The notes beneath the pieces are model-generated. The model was not told where the DNA came from, ran no database searches, and was given only the letters and a program-made list of their open reading frames with translations. Of a DNA stretch of 64,000 nt, positions 43,500 to 51,017 are shown piece after piece. This DNA is from Qipengyuania aestuarii (GTDB lineage Bacteria > Pseudomonadota > Alphaproteobacteria > Sphingomonadales > Sphingomonadaceae), in contig NZ_JAIGNP010000001.1 in assembly GCF_019711535.1 (NCBI RefSeq), positions 1 to 64,000 of the forward strand, given 5' to 3'. Position numbers and translations under genes: made by a program. Every line of letters begins with the position of its first letter. The first letter of the stretch is position 1.

Positions 43500-44803
43500 G
43501 AGGTCGCGTCTTTCAGAAGTTCGTTGAAATTAGGGAAGCTGGTGGCGATCGGTTCCGCGCTGTCGATTTCGACGCCGTCCCGGCTCGCATGGCCCGCGAT
43601 CGCCATGCTCATGGCAATACGGTGATCGAGATGGGTGGCAACCGGGCCGCCGCCAGGCAGGGCGGTCCCGCCGGATCCGTGAATGACGAGGCCGTCTTCC
43701 CGTTCCTCTATATCCGCGCCCACCAGCGAAAGGCTTGCCGCCATGGCCGCGAGGCGATCGCTTTCCTTGACGCGCAATTCCTCAAGCCCGCTGGTGACCG
43801 TGGTGCCGTCCGCCACAGCTGCCGCCACGAACAGGACGGGAAATTCGTCGATCATGCGCGGAGCGATTGCGGGATCAACTTCCACACCCTTGAGCGGTGC
43901 GTGGCGCACGCGCAGATCGGCCACCGGCTCACCGCCAACTTCGCGCGCGTCTAGGTACTCGATACTGGCACCCATCTGGCCGAGTACCTCGAAGATACCG
44001 TTCCGGGTGGGATTGAGGCCGACATTCTCGATGATGAGATCGCTGCCCGGCACGATACTGGCCGCAACGGCGAAGAACGCCGCCGAGGAAGGGTCGCCCG
44101 GCACGGTGATATCGCAGGGGGTGAGATCGCACGGACCGGTTATGCTGATGACGCGCTCGCCATCGCGCTCTTCGACTTGCACATCGACGCCAAAGCCGCG
44201 CAGCATCCTTTCGGTGTGATCGCGGGTGGGTACGGGTTCGATGACAGTGGTAGTGCCCGGCGTGTTGAGGCCGGCAAGCAGGACCGCGCTCTTCACCTGG
44301 GCGCTGGCCACGGGCAGGCGATAGGTGATCGGCACGGCAGGCTGCATCCCTTCCATCATCAGCGGCAGGCGGCCGCCGGGGGAGGGGGTGAAGCCGGCAC
44401 CCATCATCGACAGCGGATCGATCACCCGGCCCATCGGGCGTTTCGACAGGCTCTCGTCTCCAACGAAACTGGTGGTTATGCCATGGCTGGCGACAAGGCC
44501 CATGAGGAGCCGCGTCGACGTGCCGGAATTTCCCATGTCCAGCGCCTGTCCGGGCTGGAGCAGCGTTCCGACCCCGACACCGTCCACGATCCAGTCGTCG
44601 CCATCCTTCTCGATCACGGCGCCCATCGCGCGCAGGGCAGCGGCGGTGGCCAGCACATCCTCGCCTTCGAGCAGGCCCGAGATGCGGCTGCGGCCCACGG
44701 CCAGCGCGCCGAACATCAGCGAACGATGGCTGATGGATTTGTCGCCCGGCACGCGAATGCGTCCGGTCAGCGGGCCCTGGGCCGAGAAGCGGTGCGAAGT
44801 CAC
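43496..44803 (-). CDS. aroA: 3-phosphoshikimate 1-carboxyvinyltransferase (EPSP synthase)
   Basis: Joins PEP and shikimate-3-phosphate in the shikimate pathway. 435 aa. The N-terminus [32 protein letters not shown] contains the family signature with catalytic Lys and Arg. [17 protein letters not shown] is the second. The LGADI...[13 protein letters not shown] end is normal. I chose GTG at 44803 ([10 protein letters not shown]), but an in-frame TTG at 44857 is possible. It is divergent from the FYDLN gene, with 164 bp between. Confidence 0.94.
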   Translation of the reverse strand: MTSHRFSAQGPLTGRIRVPGDKSISHRSLMFGALAVGRSRISGLLEGEDVLATAAALRAMGAVIEKDGDDWIVDGVGVGTLLQPGQALDMGNSGTSTRLLMGLVASHGITTSFVGDESLSKRPMGRVIDPLSMMGAGFTPSPGGRLPLMMEGMQPAVPITYRLPVASAQVKSAVLLAGLNTPGTTTVIEPVPTRDHTERMLRGFGVDVQVEERDGERVISITGPCDLTPCDITVPGDPSSAAFFAVAASIVPGSDLIIENVGLNPTRNGIFEVLGQMGASIEYLDAREVGGEPVADLRVRHAPLKGVEVDPAIAPRMIDEFPVLFVAAAVADGTTVTSGLEELRVKESDRLAAMAASLSLVGADIEEREDGLVIHGSGGTALPGGGPVATHLDHRIAMSMAIAGHASRDGVEIDSAEPIATSFPNFNELLKDATS

Positions 44804-44967
44804 GAAAGCGTATCCATATCTTCGCCGCGCTTTGACAGCGCGCACCCACTCTGGCAAGGCGCGCGCGCTATCGATTCCTCCCCCTTTACTTTAGGGCGAC
44901 GGAGTCCATCTTTATTCGAGAATTCCCGCCTCGCCTGCTCGGCGGGGCCAGCATCCAAGGATTACAC

Positions 44968-45309
44968 ATGGTCAAACCTGAATGGGGCACCAAGCGCACC
45001 TGCCCGAACTGCGGCACCCGCTTCTACGATCTGAACAAGGACGATCCCGTCACCTGCATCGAATGCGGTGAAGAGTGGTCGCCCGAACCCGTGCTCAAGT
45101 CCAAGCAGCCGATCCTCGCCGAGGAAGAGAAGAAGGACAAGAAGGGCGAAGCCGATTCCGATCTGGGCGGCGATGACGATGATGATCTGGATATCGACAT
45201 CGACGAAGACGATGATTCGCCGGACAATGAAGTCGATCTCGGCGGCGACGACGACCTTGGCGTGGAAACGAAATCCAAGGGCGACGACGACGACGCGGAT
45301 GAAAGCTGA
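44968..45309 (+). CDS. FYDLN-acid (TIGR02300) protein
   Basis: 113 aa. A zinc-ribbon-like head has two CxxC (C12, C15 and C30, C33) and the FYDLN motif that names the family. The C-terminal half is extremely acidic: runs of Asp at about residues 64-113. The family is known mainly from alphaproteobacteria, and its function is unknown. It stands between divergent aroA and a tRNA-Ala. Confidence 0.9.
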   Translation: MVKPEWGTKRTCPNCGTRFYDLNKDDPVTCIECGEEWSPEPVLKSKQPILAEEEKKDKKGEADSDLGGDDDDDLDIDIDEDDDSPDNEVDLGGDDDLGVETKSKGDDDDADES

Positions 45310-45328
45310 TTTAGCTTGAAATTAGCTG

Positions 45329-45355
45329 TTGCATTGCGGGAGGGCTGCTTATATT
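45329..45355 (+). promoter_or_regulatory. Candidate tRNA-Ala promoter
   Basis: TTGCAT (45329-45334) and TATATT (45350-45355) are 15 bp apart, shorter than optimal. A leader hairpin GATGCA (45375-45380) / TGCATC (45391-45396) precedes the tRNA at 45412. Spacing makes this tentative. Confidence 0.35.
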
Positions 45356-45411
45356 GGGCGCCTCCCGCAAGGGTGATGCACCTCCCAGGATGCATCGGTT
45401 GAAAATGGTTC

Positions 45412-45487
<76 letters not shown>

Positions 45488-45674
45488 TTTCACAAATGGC
45501 ACTTCGGGTGCGATGGTAGCAGGTCGTGGCGACGGCCGCGGCTTGCTTCCACCACACCTGGATATACATTCGGGTTTCACAGGGGTCTGACCCCACGCTG
45601 GCTGACGAGTTTTCGTCCGCCGGCGTTTTTCGCGTTTAATCCGGCATGTCGTGTCGGCAAGGAGTAGAACACAC

Positions 45675-47177
45675 ATGTTCGACAATCTGTCCGACCGGCT
45701 CGGTACTGTCTTCGACAAGCTCAAGGGCCGTGGCTCGCTGTCGGAGAGCGACGTTCGCGAAGCCATGCGCGAAGTGCGCATCGCGCTGCTCGAAGCCGAC
45801 GTCGCGCTGCCCGTCGTGCGCCGCTTCATCGATGCGGTCACCGAAAAGGCGATCGGGTCCGAAGTCCTCAAGTCGGTCACGCCCGGCCAGCAGGTCGTCA
45901 AGATCGTCAATGACGAGCTGGTCGAAATGCTCGGCGGCGACGGCGAGGATGCCGAACCGCGCGAACTGAACCTCAACGCCAAGCCGCCGGTCGTCATCAT
46001 GATGGTCGGTTTGCAGGGTTCGGGTAAGACGACCACGACGGCCAAGCTCGGCAAGCTGCTGCGCGAAAAGCACGGCAAGAAGGCCATGATGGCCTCGCTC
46101 GACGTCAATCGCCCGGCCGCACAGGAACAGCTCAAGGTACTGGGCGAACAGGTCGATGTGGCGACGCTGCCCATCGTTGCGGGTCAGCAACCGGTCGACA
46201 TCGCGCGCCGTGCAATGGAAAGCGCCAGGCTTCAGGCTGCCGACGTGCTGCTGCTCGACACTGCGGGCCGCCTGCATGTCGATGAAGCGCTGATGGCCGA
46301 GATGAAGGCGATCAATGCGGTCTCTTCGCCCACCGAAGTGCTGCTGGTGGTCGACAGCCTGACCGGCCAGGACGCAGTCAATGTCGCGCAGAGCTTTACC
46401 GGCGAAGTGCCGCTGACCGGCGTGGTGCTGACCCGTATGGACGGCGATGCCCGCGGCGGTGCGGCTCTGTCGATGCGCTATGTCACCGGCAAGCCGGTCA
46501 AGTTTGCCGGTACCGGGGAAAAGCTCGATGCGATCGAGGCCTTCGATCCCAAGCGCGTGGCCGGCCGCATCCTCGGCATGGGGGACGTCGTCTCGCTGGT
46601 CGAGCGGGCAGCAACCGCGATCAAGGAAGAAGAGGCCGAAGCGCTCGCCAAGAAGATGGCGAAGGGCGAATTCGACCTCGACGATTTGCGCATGCAGCTG
46701 AAGCAGATGCAGAGCATGGGCGGGCTTGGCGCACTGGCTGGAATGATGCCGGGCATGAAAAAAGCCAAGGCGGCGATGGCGTCGAGCGGGATGGACGACA
46801 AGGTTCTCGTCCACATGGATGCGATCATCGGCTCGATGACTCCCAAGGAACGCAAGCTTCCCAAGCTGCTCAACGCCAAGCGCAAGAAGCGCGTGGCGGC
46901 AGGTTCGGGCACGCAGGTCCAGGATGTGAACAAGGTGCTCAAGATGCACCAGGAAATGTCCAAGGCCATGAAGCAGATCAAGAAGATGGGCGGGCTCAAG
47001 GGGCTCGGCGCGCTGTTCGGCAAAGGCGGCCTGGGTGCCGCCATGCCGGGCCTCGGCGGTCCGGGCGGCCCCGGCCCGCTGGGCGGCCTTCCGGGCCTCG
47101 GCAGCGGCGGGAAAGGGCCTTCGGTCGATCCCGATACGCTGCCGCCAGAGCTGCGCGATATGTTGAACAAGAAATAA
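45675..47177 (+). CDS. ffh: Signal recognition particle protein Ffh
   Basis: The GTPase that with 4.5S RNA targets membrane-protein ribosomes to FtsY. 500 aa. The N domain begins MFDNLSDRLGTVFDKLKGRG; the GTPase has GLQGSGKTTTTAKLGKLL (near residues 108-125), DVNRPAAQEQL, DTAGR and TRMDGDARGGAAL. The M domain binds 4.5S RNA. It ends in a Gly/Leu/Pro-rich tail (residues about 440-485), then SVDPDTLPPELRDMLNKK. ATG at 45675. It starts an ffh-rpsP-rimM run. Confidence 0.97.
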   Translation: MFDNLSDRLGTVFDKLKGRGSLSESDVREAMREVRIALLEADVALPVVRRFIDAVTEKAIGSEVLKSVTPGQQVVKIVNDELVEMLGGDGEDAEPRELNLNAKPPVVIMMVGLQGSGKTTTTAKLGKLLREKHGKKAMMASLDVNRPAAQEQLKVLGEQVDVATLPIVAGQQPVDIARRAMESARLQAADVLLLDTAGRLHVDEALMAEMKAINAVSSPTEVLLVVDSLTGQDAVNVAQSFTGEVPLTGVVLTRMDGDARGGAALSMRYVTGKPVKFAGTGEKLDAIEAFDPKRVAGRILGMGDVVSLVERAATAIKEEEAEALAKKMAKGEFDLDDLRMQLKQMQSMGGLGALAGMMPGMKKAKAAMASSGMDDKVLVHMDAIIGSMTPKERKLPKLLNAKRKKRVAAGSGTQVQDVNKVLKMHQEMSKAMKQIKKMGGLKGLGALFGKGGLGAAMPGLGGPGGPGPLGGLPGLGSGGKGPSVDPDTLPPELRDMLNKK

Positions 47178-47215
47178 CCGAATTACCGATATTTACATTC
47201 GAAAGGTGAAGTAAA

Positions 47216-47656
47216 ATGGCAGTTGCAATTCGTCTGTCGCGCGGTGGCGCGAAGAAGCGTCCTTACTACCGCATCGTCGTGTCGGACTCGCGCAGCCCGC
47301 GTGACGGCAAGTATCTCGAGCAGATCGGCACCTACAACCCGATGCTGCCGAAGGATTCGGGCGAGCGCGTGAAGCTCGACGAAGATCGTGCACGTCACTG
47401 GCTGAGCGTCGGCGCGGTGCCTTCCGACCGTGTTCATCGTTTCTTCGACGCTGCCGGCATTCTGGAGCGCGCACCGAAGAACAACCCAAAGAAGGGCGAA
47501 CCGGGCGAAGCTGCCAAGGAACGCGCTGAAGAAAAGGCTGCCAAGGTTGCTGAGGCCGAAGAAGCCGCCAAGGCTGCTGCCGAAGCACCGGCTGAAGAAG
47601 CTGCTGCTGAAGAAGCACCCGCCGAAGAAGCCACCGAAGAGCAGGCCGAAGGCTGA
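47216..47656 (+). CDS. rpsP: 30S ribosomal protein S16, with long Ala/Glu tail
   Basis: 146 aa, much longer than the 80-90 aa of E. coli S16. The core [42 protein letters not shown]... is normal to about residue 85. An Ala/Glu/Lys-rich tail of about 60 residues follows, with AEEA-like repeats ([20 protein letters not shown]), acidic at its end. AAAGG lies 8 nt upstream. Long S16 tails are seen in alphaproteobacteria. It is in the ffh-rpsP-rimM series. Confidence 0.96.
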   Translation: MAVAIRLSRGGAKKRPYYRIVVSDSRSPRDGKYLEQIGTYNPMLPKDSGERVKLDEDRARHWLSVGAVPSDRVHRFFDAAGILERAPKNNPKKGEPGEAAKERAEEKAAKVAEAEEAAKAAAEAPAEEAAAEEAPAEEATEEQAEG

Positions 47657-47664
47657 GCATTTCG

Positions 47665-48150
47665 ATGCAGGACAAGCCCGTCACCCTTGCTGCCGTCACC
47701 GGTGCGCATGGCGTGGCGGGCGAAGTCCGTCTGAAGCTGCTGGGAGAGGGCTTCGAGGCCCTGAAACCGCACAAGAGCTTCAACGAGGGGGCATTGACCG
47801 TCTCCAAATTGCGGAGCGACAACAAGGGTGGCGCCATCGCGCGCTTCGCCGAGGTTGCCGACCGCACCGCCGCCGAGAAACTGCGCGGCACCGTCCTCAC
47901 CGTTTCGCGTGATGCACTTCCCGAGCTGGAAGAGGGCGAATTCTATTATTCGGACCTGCTTGGACTGCCTGTCATGACCGACAAAGGTGAAGCGATCGGG
48001 CGCGTGTGCGCGGTCGAGAATTTCGGCGCGACCGAGATCATCGAGATCGAGCAGCCCGACGGCAAGAAGTTCATGGTCCCGTTAACCGAGCAGGCCGTTC
48101 CGGGCTGGGATACGGAAAAACTGACAGTTAGTTCCGATTTCGTCGATTAA
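47665..48150 (+). CDS. rimM: Ribosome maturation factor RimM
   Basis: 161 aa. Binds S19 and helps mature the 30S head. The N-terminal beta-barrel starts [21 protein letters not shown]. The PRC-barrel domain includes [51 protein letters not shown]. It is 8 bp after rpsP. Its TAA shares TTAA with the stop of the convergent oxidoreductase gene. Confidence 0.95.
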   Translation: MQDKPVTLAAVTGAHGVAGEVRLKLLGEGFEALKPHKSFNEGALTVSKLRSDNKGGAIARFAEVADRTAAEKLRGTVLTVSRDALPELEEGEFYYSDLLGLPVMTDKGEAIGRVCAVENFGATEIIEIEQPDGKKFMVPLTEQAVPGWDTEKLTVSSDFVD

Positions 48151-49061
48151 CGACGCAGCGGCATTTTCTCGGCCAGCCGATTACGGATCGCTGTCGAGGC
48201 AACGCCTGCCTGCCCCATGGCGTGGCTGATCTGATCGAGGCCCAGGACCACATCTCCTGCGGCAAAGAGGCCGTTTACGCTGGTTTCCAGATGGTCGCCG
48301 ACCAGGACGCAGCCTTCGTCGCTCAACTTCGCGCCGCAGTTTTTGGCCAGTCCTGACCGGATGACCGAGCCGAGCGCGGGGTAGAAGGTATCGAACACCA
48401 TTCTCCCTTCCGCCGTCGCGAAGCCGATCTGGCCGTTCTCGATCGCAAATTCGCCGCATGGCCCGGCGACCCGCTTGATCCCGGCATCGTCCAGCGCCTC
48501 GCTGCAGGCGTCGGACAGATCATGGTCTCCGTGCGGAGAAACCAGAGTGATGTCCTTGGTATATCCGCGCAGGAACTGCGCCTCGGCCGTGCCGTGATCT
48601 CCGGTGCCGATCACGGCGACTTTCTTGTCCGTCACTTCATAGCCATCGCAGACCGGGCAATAACGGATCAGGCCGCGCGACAGGGCTTCGTCATGCAACT
48701 GCTCTTCGATGCCTTCGGGCCGATTGTTGACGACGCCCGTCGCCAGCAACACTGTGCGGGCGCGGTACGTCTCATCGTCGCAAGTGACGGTAAAGCAATC
48801 GTCAGGTTTGGTCAGATCGGTCACCCGCTTTGGTTCGCGCAGCGCCCCGTACTTCGCAGCCTGTTCGCGCATTCTGTCGAGCAGCTCGGCGCCGTTGATA
48901 CCATCAGGAAAACCGGCGTGGTTGTGGCTGGTCGGGATCCAGCTCGCCCGGCTCGTGCCGCAATCGAACATGCGGATGTCTAGGTGATATCGGGCGAGGT
49001 AGATTGCCGCCGTAAGGCCCGCCGGGCCGGCGCCGATGATGATGCAGTCATCCGTATCCAT
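48147..49061 (-). CDS. FAD-dependent oxidoreductase, thioredoxin-reductase-like
   Basis: 304 aa. FAD-binding [16 protein letters not shown] (residues 10-25), an active-site dithiol YCPVCDGYE (C135, C138), a second Rossmann motif [20 protein letters not shown] and the C-terminal [22 protein letters not shown] are present. The second dinucleotide motif is GTGDHG, rather than the GGGxSA of TrxB, so it may be a low-Mr relative (TrxB-like, ferredoxin-NADP reductase or dithiolopyrrolone-type oxidase). The gene lies on the opposite strand between rimM and trmD, splitting a conserved operon. Confidence 0.82.
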   Translation of the reverse strand: MDTDDCIIIGAGPAGLTAAIYLARYHLDIRMFDCGTSRASWIPTSHNHAGFPDGINGAELLDRMREQAAKYGALREPKRVTDLTKPDDCFTVTCDDETYRARTVLLATGVVNNRPEGIEEQLHDEALSRGLIRYCPVCDGYEVTDKKVAVIGTGDHGTAEAQFLRGYTKDITLVSPHGDHDLSDACSEALDDAGIKRVAGPCGEFAIENGQIGFATAEGRMVFDTFYPALGSVIRSGLAKNCGAKLSDEGCVLVGDHLETSVNGLFAAGDVVLGLDQISHAMGQAGVASTAIRNRLAEKMPLRR

Positions 49062-49195
49062 GGCTGCAATACGCTCGGCCTGGAAAGGTGTGCCGATGAC
49101 CGGCTCATAAAGTCGTTCGCAGAGTGGTGTATTGCCAATCTAAGACGGATGACGTTAAGCGCCTGCTCGATCTGATCTAATAGCGGGGACCGATT

Positions 49196-49489
49196 ATGCT
49201 CGATAATCCGATTTTACTGGCGGCAAGTTACATGGCGATGGCCGCGGCGTTGAGCGTGGGCGTTGCGACGATATCGACTGGCATCGGCCCTCGATTGCGG
49301 CATTTCTTTGCCAGTACGGCGCCCCTGGCGGTGCTTTTCGCCTCACTCCTCAGTGGAAAGGACACTGTGATATTGCACGGGCAGGACATCCTGGCTGGTT
49401 TCGGGCTGGCAGCCTTGGGAATCGCGACATCGTTAATGTTCGGTAAGTTCATACCGAACATTAACGATAAGGACGGGCATCTCACCTGA
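49196..49489 (+). CDS. Small membrane protein of unknown function
   Basis: 97 aa with about three hydrophobic segments (ILLAASYMAMAAALSVGVATISTG, APLAVLFASLLSG, ILAGFGLAALGIATSLMF). It may be a real short gene, because the plus strand has room between the oxidoreductase and trmD. ATG at 49196 lacks a strong ribosome-binding site, and the C-terminal codons coincide with a 17-bp perfect inverted repeat (49429-49468). I do not recognise a family. Confidence 0.5.
   Translation: MLDNPILLAASYMAMAAALSVGVATISTGIGPRLRHFFASTAPLAVLFASLLSGKDTVILHGQDILAGFGLAALGIATSLMFGKFIPNINDKDGHLT
49429..49468. repeat. Perfect 17-bp inverted repeat ahead of trmD
   Basis: ATCGTTAATGTTCGGTA (49429-49445) and its exact reverse complement TACCGAACATTAACGAT (49452-49468) are separated by AGTTCA. 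It lies 82 bp before the trmD start, in the C-terminal codons of the small membrane ORF. The arms are AT-richer than the surrounding DNA. No T-run flanks either side, so it is not an ordinary terminator; see findings. Confidence 0.9.
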
Positions 49490-49549
49490 AGCAGGTGATA
49501 CTCGTAACCGAAGTGGTATCGCCGCGTAACAGTCGCTAAGGCGCGCGCC

Positions 49550-50275
49550 ATGACCTTCGCAGCCACCATCCTCACCCTCTATCCAGAGATGTTCCCCGGA
49601 CCTTTGGGCATATCCCTGGCGGGCAAGGCGCTGGAGCGGGGAGACTGGTCTTGCGAGACGGTCCAGATCCGCGACTTTGCCACGGACAAGCATCGCACGG
49701 TCGATGATACGCCTGCCGGGGGCGGGGCGGGGATGGTGCTCAAGGCGGACGTCCTTGGCCCCGCGATTAAAAGCGTCGGTACCGGACGACCGATTCTCGC
49801 CATGACGCCGCGAGGGAAACCCATCACGCAAGCGCGCATTCGCGAGATTGCGGCCGGCCCCGGGGTCGCCTTCCTGTGCGGACGGTTCGAGGGCTTCGAC
49901 GAGCGGATTTTCGACCATTACCCTGAGATCGAGCAGGTCAGCCTTGCCGATATCGTCCTGTCGGGCGGCGAGACTGCGGCCCTGGCCATCCTCGACGCTT
50001 GCATTCGCCTGCTTCCCGGAGTAATGGGCGCGCCCGATAGCGGAGTCGAAGAGAGCTACGAAAACGGCCTCATCGAATATCCGCAATACACCCGACCTCA
50101 GGAATGGGAAGGGCGCACGATCCCTGAAGTGCTGCGATCGGGGGATCATGCGAAAATCGCTGCCTGGCGCAAGGCCAGGAGCGAGGAAGATACTCGGTTA
50201 CGCAGGCCGGACCTTTGGGAACGCTATTGTGGTGTTCGGGACCAGTCTGCCTCTGGCGCGCGGCAAAAGAAGTAG
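49550..50275 (+). CDS. trmD: tRNA (guanine-N1)-methyltransferase TrmD
   Basis: 241 aa. Methylates G37 of tRNAs reading CNN/GGN, preventing frameshifts. The SPOUT trefoil knot is visible at [34 protein letters not shown] and [24 protein letters not shown] (here [20 protein letters not shown]). The N-terminus [20 protein letters not shown] is normal. rplS follows 13 bp later. Confidence 0.96.
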   Translation: MTFAATILTLYPEMFPGPLGISLAGKALERGDWSCETVQIRDFATDKHRTVDDTPAGGGAGMVLKADVLGPAIKSVGTGRPILAMTPRGKPITQARIREIAAGPGVAFLCGRFEGFDERIFDHYPEIEQVSLADIVLSGGETAALAILDACIRLLPGVMGAPDSGVEESYENGLIEYPQYTRPQEWEGRTIPEVLRSGDHAKIAAWRKARSEEDTRLRRPDLWERYCGVRDQSASGARQKK

Positions 50276-50288
50276 GAAGACCAGGACA

Positions 50289-50657
50289 ATGAACCTGATC
50301 CAGCAGCTCGAAGCCGAAGCAATTGAAAACCTCGGCAAGGACATTCCCGAATTCCGCGCAGGCGACACCGTCCGCGTTGGTGTGAAGGTTGTCGAAGGCA
50401 CCCGCGAGCGTGTCCAGAATTTCGAAGGCGTTGTCATTGCCCGCTCGAACCGCGGCATGGGCAGCAACTTCACCGTCCGCAAGCTTTCGTTCGGTGAAGG
50501 CGTGGAACGTGTGTTCCCGCTGTATTCGCCGATCGTCGACAGCGTCACCGTGGTTCGCCGCGGTATCGTGCGTCGTGCGAAGCTGTACTATCTGCGCGGC
50601 CGCACCGGCAAGCGCGCGCGTATCGCGGAACGCCGCGACAACGCGCCGAAGGCATAA
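50289..50657 (+). CDS. rplS: 50S ribosomal protein L19
   Basis: 122 aa. L19 is at the 30S-50S interface. [60 protein letters not shown] is diagnostic. ATG at 50289 has AGGACA upstream; a longer reading into trmD is rejected. It ends the translation cluster with a strong terminator. Confidence 0.97.
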   Translation: MNLIQQLEAEAIENLGKDIPEFRAGDTVRVGVKVVEGTRERVQNFEGVVIARSNRGMGSNFTVRKLSFGEGVERVFPLYSPIVDSVTVVRRGIVRRAKLYYLRGRTGKRARIAERRDNAPKA

Positions 50658-50695
50658 TGTTTCGGGCGTAGAGCCCGCACACGAAAAATATGGGA

Positions 50696-50724
50696 GGGCG
50701 GTCCTGCGGGGCCGCCCTTTCTTT
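50696..50724 (+). terminator. Intrinsic terminator of rplS
   Basis: GGGCGGTCC (50696-50704), loop TGCG, GGGCCGCCC (50709-50717), then TTTCTTTTT (50718-50726). A smaller hairpin CGGGC/GCCCG (50664-50677) precedes it. Confidence 0.92.
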
Positions 50725-50750
50725 TTGAGATCCGGTAAAGCCTAAACGAG

Positions 50751-50783
50751 TGAGGGCGGCGCTCCAAGGAAGCGCCGCCCTCA
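50751..50783. repeat. Second hairpin after rplS
   Basis: TGAGGGCGGCGCT (50751-50763) pairs perfectly with AGCGCCGCCCTCA (50771-50783), with a 7-nt loop. It comes 25 bp after the rplS terminator's T-run and has no T-run of its own on either strand. The 360-bp gap (50658-51017) holds no gene. Confidence 0.75.
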
Positions 50784-50824
50784 TGACGTGGGGATCATAG
50801 CGAGCCATCGCTGGCCCAAATAGA

Positions 50825-50868
50825 TGTCACCGGGAAGCTTGTGAGCCGGAAAGCGCCGCCCGGTGACA
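50825..50868. repeat. Inverted repeat in the leader of the S9 peptidase gene
   Basis: TGTCACCGGG (50825-50834) and CCCGGTGACA (50859-50868) are exact complements with a 24-nt spacer. It lies about 150 bp before the peptidase start, within a leader or promoter region. No -35/-10 pair stands out around it. Confidence 0.65.
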
Positions 50869-51017
50869 AGACCAGCTTCTGGCATCTGTGCCTTAAGCAA
50901 GTTTAAGGAAGCGCGCTTAACTTCAAATTAGGCATGAAAAGACGGCCGACCTCCTGCGCGCTTGCTTTCGGCTTTCGTGCTTGCGAGGAGGGCCCGGAAG
51001 ATATTCCGGGAGAAACC

